NCBI GenBank assembly: GCA_965232455.1
Contig: OZ246981.1
Coordinates: 1,364,001-1,428,000 of the forward strand
Direction: 5' to 3'
Length of the DNA: 64,000 nucleotides
From: JBFGFX01 sp965232455
GTDB taxonomy: Bacteria; Pseudomonadota; Gammaproteobacteria; Steroidobacterales; Woeseiaceae
The position numbers were made by a program, and so were the translations under genes. The notes under the pieces were generated by a model, which saw only the letters and a list, made by a program, of their open reading frames with translations, did not search any database and was not told where the DNA came from. Shown here piece by piece: positions 58,688 to 64,000 of this stretch. Position 1 is the first letter of the stretch; each line of letters begins with the position of its first letter.

Positions 58688-59173
58688 CTACGACGTTGCC
58701 TCGAAGCGGTTTTCGTCACGGTTCTTCCGCACCTCGGCGCCGCGAAAGATCTGGCCGCTCATCGCTATATAGACGCCAGGCTCCGCAATCTGCGCGACTG
58801 CAACGGCCATGCCGACGTTGAATACGGCGTCGGTCGTCTTGAAACGGGCCGGGCTCAGGGCGCCGGTCAAGACCATGGTTTTGCCGTCGATCCCGTCGAG
58901 CACCGCCGCCGTTTCGACCATCGTGTCCGTTCCGTGCGTGATCACGAATCTCGATTCATCGTTTTTCTCGATGTAAGTGCGTAACTCGGCGCGGTCGGCA
59001 TCGCTCATTTCCAGGCTGTCCTTGCGGAACAGCGGCACGACATCGTAGTCGATGCCCACCAGGCCCTCGGTCAAAATGTGGTCGATCTGCGATTCGCCAA
59101 CCTCGAACTGACTCATTGCATCGAAGTAAATTTTGTCGATCGTGCCGCCGGTGCTTATGAAACGTATGAACAT
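58688..59173 (-). CDS. single-domain asparaginase-like protein
   Basis: 161 residues, about half of a normal asparaginase. It keeps the first-domain motifs: STGGTIDKIYF (catalytic Thr), FVITHGTDTMVETA (second Thr and Asp) and TMVLTGALSPARFK. The C-terminal domain that completes the active site in the usual dimer is missing. Such short forms are known as asparaginase-domain proteins; activity is uncertain. The gene converges with the ALDH7 gene, 24 bases apart. Confidence 0.85.
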   Translation of the reverse strand: MFIRFISTGGTIDKIYFDAMSQFEVGESQIDHILTEGLVGIDYDVVPLFRKDSLEMSDADRAELRTYIEKNDESRFVITHGTDTMVETAAVLDGIDGKTMVLTGALSPARFKTTDAVFNVGMAVAVAQIAEPGVYIAMSGQIFRGAEVRKNRDENRFEATS

Positions 59174-59385
59174 AGGAATCCGCGAAGCGAAATAGGTAAG
59201 GATGCCACTTCCGGGCTAAACCCAAAAGCACTACAAAGACGGCTGCCCCGTAAACTCTTGGCCGGCGGTGAGGTCTAAAACTCTCGGCCGGAAATCGCGG
59301 ATTCAGCCAACCCGCCGCCAAAATCACAGCGCCGCAGAGCCATTTAGTTAGTCCCGCCATGAGGTTACCCTGCTATTATTGAGCG

Positions 59386-60882
59386 ATGAGAACACTCCCG
59401 ATACCCTGCATAACCCCGCTGAGACAAGCGCTTGCCCGCGCATCCATCCTGCTCGCGGCGCTCTGTGTATCGGCGACCGCCGGCGCCCAGGGTACGGCCA
59501 TCCAACTCGAACTCGAGGGCGCGCTCGGCGTCGCCAAGGCCGAATACATCATCAGCGGCATCGCAGAAGCCACCGAGCGGAATGCCGATCTCGTCATCCT
59601 GCGAATGGACACCCCCGGCGGGCTCGTCGAACCCATGCGCGACATCGTGCAGACCATTCTGAATTCGGACGTCCCCGTCGTCACCTATGTCAGCCCGGGC
59701 GGCGCGCGAGCGGACAGCGCCGGCACCTACATCCTGCTCGCCAGCCACGTCGCCGCGATGGCGCCAACCACACATCTCGGCGCCGCAACACCCGTCTCGA
59801 TGATAGGCGGAGAGCCCGACACCGACGACCAACGCAGCCCTTTTCCGCTGCCGACCGATGACGCGGCAGAGGACCAATCGGAAGAATCGACCGACGAGTC
59901 GGACGAAGCCGACGATTCCGCCGCGGAAGAAGCGGAAGAAACCGAAGACGTCGCCGCACCCGGCACCGCGATGGAACGGAAAGTCCTCAACGACTCCATC
60001 GCCTACATCAGGGGGCTTGCCGAACGGCACGGCCGCAACGTCGACTGGGCCGAAAAGGCCGTCCGGGATGCGGCAACCCTGACCTCCGAAGAGGCCCTGG
60101 AGCAGAACGTGATCGACGTCATATCCGTCAGCCAGGCGGCCCTTCTGACGGACATCGACGGCTTCGAGGTACGCATGACCGACGACACGACCGTGACGCT
60201 GGAGACGGCGTCTCTCGTGGTGGAACCGCTGGAGCCCAGCTGGCGTATCAAGTTCCTGAGCACGATCGCCAACCCGCAGATTGCGCTTCTCCTGTTGCTC
60301 GTGGGCGTTTACGGCCTGCTGTTCGAGGGTTACAACCCGGGTGCGATCGTGCCGGGCGTCGCCGGTGTCGTTTGCCTGCTGCTTGCCGCGTATGCCTTGC
60401 AGGTGATTCCGGTGAACTACGCGGGACTTGCGCTGATCATCGTCGGCATCATCTTGATCATCGCGGAGGCTTTCGTGCCGAGCTTCGGAGCGCTGGGCCT
60501 TGGCGGTATCGTAGCTTTCATCGTGGGTTCAATCATCATGTTCGACAGTGGCATCCCCGGGTTCGGCATTTCCATTCCGTTTGTGGTGAGTTTTGCAGTC
60601 GTGTCCGGCCTCGCGTTAATGTGGATCGTGAGCTTCCTCATCAAGCTACAGAGGCGCGGCCCCGTGAGTGGCGAGGAGTCGATTATCGGCGGCACCGGTG
60701 TTGCCATGGAATCGTTCACCGGATACGGCAAAATATGGTTGGAGGGCGAATCCTGGCAGGCCGAGAGCCGCATACCCATCGTAAAGGATCAGGAAGTTGT
60801 CGTGACCGCCATGGATGGGCTGGTGCTGCAGGTCAAACCTGCGCCCGCGGAGCAGTCGCATAAGACCGAATTGCAGACCTGA
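59386..60882 (+). CDS. NfeD family membrane serine protease (ClpP-class)
   Basis: 498 residues with a signal peptide (about 15-35). The protease domain has the catalytic Ser111 in GARADSAGTYIL and Lys199 in MERKVLND, the Ser/Lys dyad of NfeD/ClpP-class enzymes. Between them is an unusual acidic segment (about 144-192) of mostly Glu, Asp, Ser and Thr. Four membrane helices (about 295-425) and a C-terminal OB-fold NfeD domain (SGEESIIGGTGVAMESFTGYG) follow. It is 29 bases upstream of a slipin gene, the usual stomatin-operon-partner arrangement. Confidence 0.93.
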   Translation: MRTLPIPCITPLRQALARASILLAALCVSATAGAQGTAIQLELEGALGVAKAEYIISGIAEATERNADLVILRMDTPGGLVEPMRDIVQTILNSDVPVVTYVSPGGARADSAGTYILLASHVAAMAPTTHLGAATPVSMIGGEPDTDDQRSPFPLPTDDAAEDQSEESTDESDEADDSAAEEAEETEDVAAPGTAMERKVLNDSIAYIRGLAERHGRNVDWAEKAVRDAATLTSEEALEQNVIDVISVSQAALLTDIDGFEVRMTDDTTVTLETASLVVEPLEPSWRIKFLSTIANPQIALLLLLVGVYGLLFEGYNPGAIVPGVAGVVCLLLAAYALQVIPVNYAGLALIIVGIILIIAEAFVPSFGALGLGGIVAFIVGSIIMFDSGIPGFGISIPFVVSFAVVSGLALMWIVSFLIKLQRRGPVSGEESIIGGTGVAMESFTGYGKIWLEGESWQAESRIPIVKDQEVVVTAMDGLVLQVKPAPAEQSHKTELQT

Positions 60883-60911
60883 CTGAACGTTATCTATCGA
60901 AGAGAGTTTAA

Positions 60912-61682
60912 ATGACAACAATACCCACACTTGGCATCATTCTATTGCTCATTGCGATCGTGTTGTGGAACACGATCAAGATCCTGAAGGAATACGAGCG
61001 CGGCGTCGTGTTCTTTCTTGGCCGATTTCAGACCGTCAAAGGTCCGGGCCTCATCATACTGGTTCCGTTCTTTCAGACAATGACAAAAGTAGACCTGCGC
61101 GTCATCGTCATGGACGTGCCGACACAGGACGTCATCTCGCGTGACAACGTCTCCGTGAAGGTGAACGCTGTGCTCTATTTCCGTATCGTGGACCCCGAAA
61201 AAGCGGTCATCCGTGTCGCGAACGTGTTCGAGGCGACCAGCCAACTCTCACAAACGACGTTGCGATCGGTGCTCGGTCAACACGAACTCGACGATATGCT
61301 GGCCGAACGAGACAAGCTGAATATCGACATTCAGGAACTCCTCGACCAGCGTACCGACAACTGGGGCATCAAGGTTGCCAACGTCGAAATCAAACACGTC
61401 GACCTCGACGAAAGCATGATCCGCGCCATTGCCCAGCAGGCCGAAGCCGAACGCTCGCGGCGCGCCAAGGTGATCAACGCCGAAGGCGAAAAACAAGCGG
61501 CCGATATGCTGGCGGAAGCGGCGCGCACGCTCGCCTCGGAGGAACAGGCTCTGCAGCTCCGTTACCTGCAGACGCTCAAGGAAATCTCTAGCGAGAAGAC
61601 GAACACGATCGTGTTCCCGCTGCCGCTGGATCTGATCGAGCCCTTCATGAGCACCGTAAAGGCCGTCAAGCGGGACGGCTAG
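60912..61682 (+). CDS. slipin (stomatin/SPFH) family membrane protein
   Basis: 256 residues: one N-terminal membrane helix (LGIILLLIAIVLWNTIKIL), the SPFH/band-7 domain (EYERGVVFFLGRFQTVKGPG, IVMDVPTQDVISRDNVSVKV) and a helical C-terminus (SMIRAIAQQAEAERSRRAKV, AEGEKQAADMLAEAARTL). It organises membrane microdomains and is the likely partner and possible substrate of the NfeD protease just upstream, as in archaeal PH1510/PH1511. Confidence 0.95.
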   Translation: MTTIPTLGIILLLIAIVLWNTIKILKEYERGVVFFLGRFQTVKGPGLIILVPFFQTMTKVDLRVIVMDVPTQDVISRDNVSVKVNAVLYFRIVDPEKAVIRVANVFEATSQLSQTTLRSVLGQHELDDMLAERDKLNIDIQELLDQRTDNWGIKVANVEIKHVDLDESMIRAIAQQAEAERSRRAKVINAEGEKQAADMLAEAARTLASEEQALQLRYLQTLKEISSEKTNTIVFPLPLDLIEPFMSTVKAVKRDG

Positions 61683-61715
61683 AGGGATCTCCCGCTTGGC
61701 CACGAGACTCGGCGA

Positions 61716-63080
61716 CTAGGGCGGCACGGCGGCTTTTTTCACGGGTATCGAGACGCTGATTTCGGCGCCCCCGTTCGGCGAACGGGCAATGGACAGTTCG
61801 CCGCCGTGCGACGCGGCAATCTCCTTGACGACGGCAAGCCCGATGCCGTGGCCGGGCGCGGACTCGTCCAGCCGCATGCCGCGTTGCAAAAGAAGCTCCG
61901 CCGCATCTTCCGGAATGCCGGGACCGTCGTCGCTGACCGTCAGCCGCATGCCAGCGCCGTCCATGCGTGCAACCTCTATCTCGACCCGTGCCCGGCACCA
62001 CTTGCAGGCGTTATCGACCAGGTTGCCGCTGAGTTCCAGGAAATCCCCGGTATCCCCGCGGAATTCAGCGCCGTTATCGACCGTCAGGACGATTTCCGGA
62101 TGTTTGTCGCGATAAACCTTCTTGAGCCCGTCGATGAGTCTCGACAGCTGATCCTCGATGGCCACGTTGCCGACACCAAACGAATCGCTGACCAGCGAGG
62201 CGGGTTTGCGCAGCTGGTAGCGCACGATGTCGTTCATTCGCTCGATCTGAGACTCGATTTTTTCGGTGCTTTCGCTTCGGGCCTGATCCGACAAGACGGC
62301 GCGGATTGCCGCCAGGGGCGTTTTGAGACTGTGCGCCAGATTGTCGAGCGTTTGTCGATAGCGGTCGGAGCGGCCGCGTTCGCTGCCGATCAGAAGGTTC
62401 ATGTTGCGGGCAACGCTGTCGAGTTCGGTGGGTAAGCCTTCGCTGAGCGAATCACGCCTGCCCTCCTCGATCTCCGCGATCTCGTCTTCGATCTGCCGAA
62501 GCGGTTTTAGCACGCCACGCATGACGATCGAAATCGCGAGCAGCATGATCAGCGCCACCGCAGCGAACCAGCCGAACAGCTGACCGCGAAAACGAGCGAT
62601 TTGAGCGTTGAACGAGTCGAGACTCTCGGCCACGTAAAAGCTGTAGGGACGCAGTTCACCGTTTGCGAGTTCCCATTCGACGGATATGGCCAGCGCCATC
62701 AGCGGCGTGCCGTCCGCCAGCGAGATTCGCGAAAAAACGGGCGCCCCTGGTGACGGCGGCGATCCGAACGGGACCTGGATGCCCAGCGACGATTGCGACT
62801 GCCACACGGGATCGGTTCGATTGTCGCGGAGTTCCGCGTAAAGGCCAGAGCCGATCGCGCCCAGCCGCGGTTCCTGCATCACGGCCGGCATGACGAGTTC
62901 GCCGTCTTCGTTCGGATCGGCCGCGGCCAGAAGCGCAATCAGCTGGCCGTCGAGAATGTCTTCCTGCGCCTGCTCGCCCGCTTCGCGAAACGCGCTGTCC
63001 AGAACGACGATAGTCGCGCCGAAAAAGATCAGCAGCAGAAGGCTGACGGCGAGTAACAGTCGTGCGCTTAGCGAGGCCAT
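61716..63080 (-). CDS. PhoQ-like sensor histidine kinase
   Basis: 454 residues. Two membrane helices (about 8-28 and 168-188) flank a periplasmic sensor domain (about 29-165) with an acidic patch (AAADPNEDGELV). Then a HAMP segment, His250 in TLDNLAHSLKTPLAAIR (the PhoQ-type phosphorylation motif), and an ATPase part with SGNLVDNACKWC and VSDDGPGIPEDAAELLLQRG. It should phosphorylate the adjacent response regulator, which is encoded 66 bases upstream. The sensor input (cations, antimicrobial peptides or pH in PhoQ) is inferred only. Confidence 0.92.
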   Translation of the reverse strand: MASLSARLLLAVSLLLLIFFGATIVVLDSAFREAGEQAQEDILDGQLIALLAAADPNEDGELVMPAVMQEPRLGAIGSGLYAELRDNRTDPVWQSQSSLGIQVPFGSPPSPGAPVFSRISLADGTPLMALAISVEWELANGELRPYSFYVAESLDSFNAQIARFRGQLFGWFAAVALIMLLAISIVMRGVLKPLRQIEDEIAEIEEGRRDSLSEGLPTELDSVARNMNLLIGSERGRSDRYRQTLDNLAHSLKTPLAAIRAVLSDQARSESTEKIESQIERMNDIVRYQLRKPASLVSDSFGVGNVAIEDQLSRLIDGLKKVYRDKHPEIVLTVDNGAEFRGDTGDFLELSGNLVDNACKWCRARVEIEVARMDGAGMRLTVSDDGPGIPEDAAELLLQRGMRLDESAPGHGIGLAVVKEIAASHGGELSIARSPNGGAEISVSIPVKKAAVPP

Positions 63081-63087
63081 TGACGAT

Positions 63088-63147
63088 ACGGGCGTTCCGG
63101 CGCTTGCAGCGCCCCTACTTCGCAGCGGCAGCGACGGAAACGCCCGT
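63088..63147. repeat. hairpin between the response regulator and kinase genes
   Basis: ACGGGCGTTCCG (63088-63099) pairs with CGGAAACGCCCGT (63135-63147) with one bulged base, across the short gap between the regulator stop and the kinase start. It could lower kinase translation relative to the regulator or mark mRNA processing; it could also be incidental GC-rich folding. Confidence 0.4.
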
Positions 63148-63833
63148 CACTCGGAGTGATTGCGCTCGAGCGCGAACCGGTAACCGCGGCCACGCAGCGT
63201 TTCGATCGGTTTATATGTGTTGTCCGGATCCATTTTCTTGCGCAAGCGGCCAATGAAAACCTCGATGACGTTGCTATCCCGCTCGAAGTCTTGATCGTAC
63301 AGACGGTCGGTCAGTTCCGTTTTCGAGATGACCTCGCCCGCGCGCATCATCAGATGCTCGATGATGCGGTATTCGTATCCGGTGAGATCAATCACGTTTT
63401 CACCGACGGTGAGTTCCTGCCGGTTCGTGTCCAGGGAAACGGGGCCGGCCGTGAGGACCGACGACGCCCAACCGCCGCTGCGGCGTAACAGCGCATTGAC
63501 ACGGGCCAGGACTTCTTCGATATGAAAGGGTTTCACGACGTAGTCGTCGGCGCCTGCCGCAAGCCCGTCAACTTTGTCCTGCCAGCGATCGCGGGCCGTC
63601 AGGATGAGGATGGGGTAGGTCTTGCCCGCTGCCCGTACCTCTCGAATGATGTCGAGCCCCGACATCTCCGGGAGTCCGAGGTCGACAACCGCGAGGTCGA
63701 TCGGGTATTCGGTTGCAAAATAGAGCCCCTCTCTGCCGTCCGCGGCCTGTTCGACCCCGAAACCGCTGTCCGCAAACTGACGGCACAGCGATTCACGCAG
63801 CGTCGTCTCGTCTTCGATGATCAGGAGCCGCAT
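63147..63833 (-). CDS. OmpR/PhoP-type response regulator
   Basis: 228 residues. Receiver domain with the acidic pocket IEDET, phosphoacceptor Asp51 in AVVDLGLPEMSG, Thr in LILTARDRW and Lys in DYVVKPFHIEE. The winged-helix output domain has NVIDLTGYEYRIIEHLMMRAGE and DSNVIEVFIGRLRKKMDPDN. It is the partner of the PhoQ-like kinase. GAGG 9 bases before the ATG lies in the end of the preceding PepSY gene, so the three genes form one unit. Confidence 0.95.
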   Translation of the reverse strand: MRLLIIEDETTLRESLCRQFADSGFGVEQAADGREGLYFATEYPIDLAVVDLGLPEMSGLDIIREVRAAGKTYPILILTARDRWQDKVDGLAAGADDYVVKPFHIEEVLARVNALLRRSGGWASSVLTAGPVSLDTNRQELTVGENVIDLTGYEYRIIEHLMMRAGEVISKTELTDRLYDQDFERDSNVIEVFIGRLRKKMDPDNTYKPIETLRGRGYRFALERNHSE

Positions 63834-63839
63834 CGCGTG

Positions 63840-64000
63840 TCAGCCTCGGGAATTCAGCCGGCGGCCCTGCCTCTTCTCGGTTTTGACCTTGCCGTCCTGC
63901 GTCAGAACCTTGATGTGGTGGACCTCACGGTTACCGTTGCGCCTCGTTTCCGCACTGATGATACGGCCACCGGGGTACTTCCGCCTCACCTGTGCAATCG
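63840..64000 (-). CDS. PepSY-domain protein, C-terminal fragment cut by the window edge
   Basis: The frame is open to the window end; about 52 residues are visible, ending in RRLNSRG. The segment IAQVRRKYPGGRIISAETRR and VHHIKVLTQDGKVKTEKRQG has the beta-hairpin and helix of small PepSY proteins, which are periplasmic. The stop lies only 6 bases before the response regulator start. PepSY-RR-kinase operons are common and may sense envelope conditions. The N-terminus and signal are outside the window. Confidence 0.8.
   Translation of the reverse strand, partial: IAQVRRKYPGGRIISAETRRNGNREVHHIKVLTQDGKVKTEKRQGRRLNSRG

Noticed and set aside
1..64000. CRISPR array, prophage, integron or toxin-antitoxin locus
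   Set aside because: No array of regularly spaced repeats, no integrase or capsid gene and no paired small toxin/antitoxin frames were seen.

Overview
The window is GC-rich, densely coded DNA (GC roughly 60% by eye) from the chromosome of a Gram-negative gammaproteobacterium. Evidence for this is a complete System I cytochrome c maturation operon (ccmABCDEFGHI), outer-membrane Omp85/patatin proteins, a PhoQ-like kinase, and the order uvrC-pgsA-tRNA-Gly-tRNA-Cys-tRNA-Leu, which is also the order around uvrC/pgsA/glyW/cysT/leuZ in E. coli. The aerobic, lipid-rich gene content would fit a free-living marine lineage such as Woeseiaceae/Chromatiales, but that is a guess. I see no phage, integrase, CRISPR array or complete insertion sequence.

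Layout. 1-13000: the end of an outer-membrane barrel protein, a secreted DUF4350-like protein, a protein with a GlyGly-CTERM-like tail, a patatin-Omp85 fusion, two glyoxalase-fold proteins divergent from an XRE-cupin regulator, a ferritin-like diiron protein, and a leftward run encoding a small membrane protein, a diheme cytochrome, a secreted protein, a peptidoglycan amidase, an unknown protein and a single-POTRA Omp85 protein. 13000-31400: a racemase, a tiny Cys/Gly-tailed protein, a receiver-PAS-GGDEF-EAL protein, a Mpo1-like protein, a PrsW protease, a lipid cluster (KAS III, acyl-AMP ligase-ACP, acyltransferase, DUF3108), a PadR/TonB regulatory unit with clear operator palindromes, and metabolic singletons (pirin, FAD oxidoreductase, YcaQ-like, PNPOx-like, sterol-desaturase-like). 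31400-39863: one leftward operon of tightly packed genes, ccmA to ccmI, followed by a thioesterase, a nitronate monooxygenase and a CrcB fluoride channel. 39864-48000: an AT-rich promoter region, an ExeA-type ATPase fused to an FHA domain, thymidine kinase, a PQQ-type sugar dehydrogenase and several secreted unknowns, plus an ankyrin-repeat protein. 48000-55500: tRNA-Cys, tRNA-Leu and tRNA-Gly, pgsA, uvrC, uracil-DNA glycosylase, a 269-bp MITE-like element, isocitrate dehydrogenase and malate synthase. 55500-64000: class II DAHP synthase, an ALDH7-type dehydrogenase, a one-domain asparaginase, NfeD plus slipin, and a PepSY/response regulator/PhoQ-like kinase operon.

The least ordinary signals are: the nested-palindrome element between icd and the UDG gene, with two more TIR-like copies overlapping the stop codons of uvrC and aceB; the inversion of the tRNA-Cys/tRNA-Leu pair relative to pgsA-tRNA-Gly; the FHA-fused ATPase with a changed Walker B motif; the acyl-AMP ligase lipid cluster; and paired PadR-type operators between padR and a TonB gene. 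I did not find a convincing new defence or mobile system. The function of several secreted proteins cannot be read from sequence alone.
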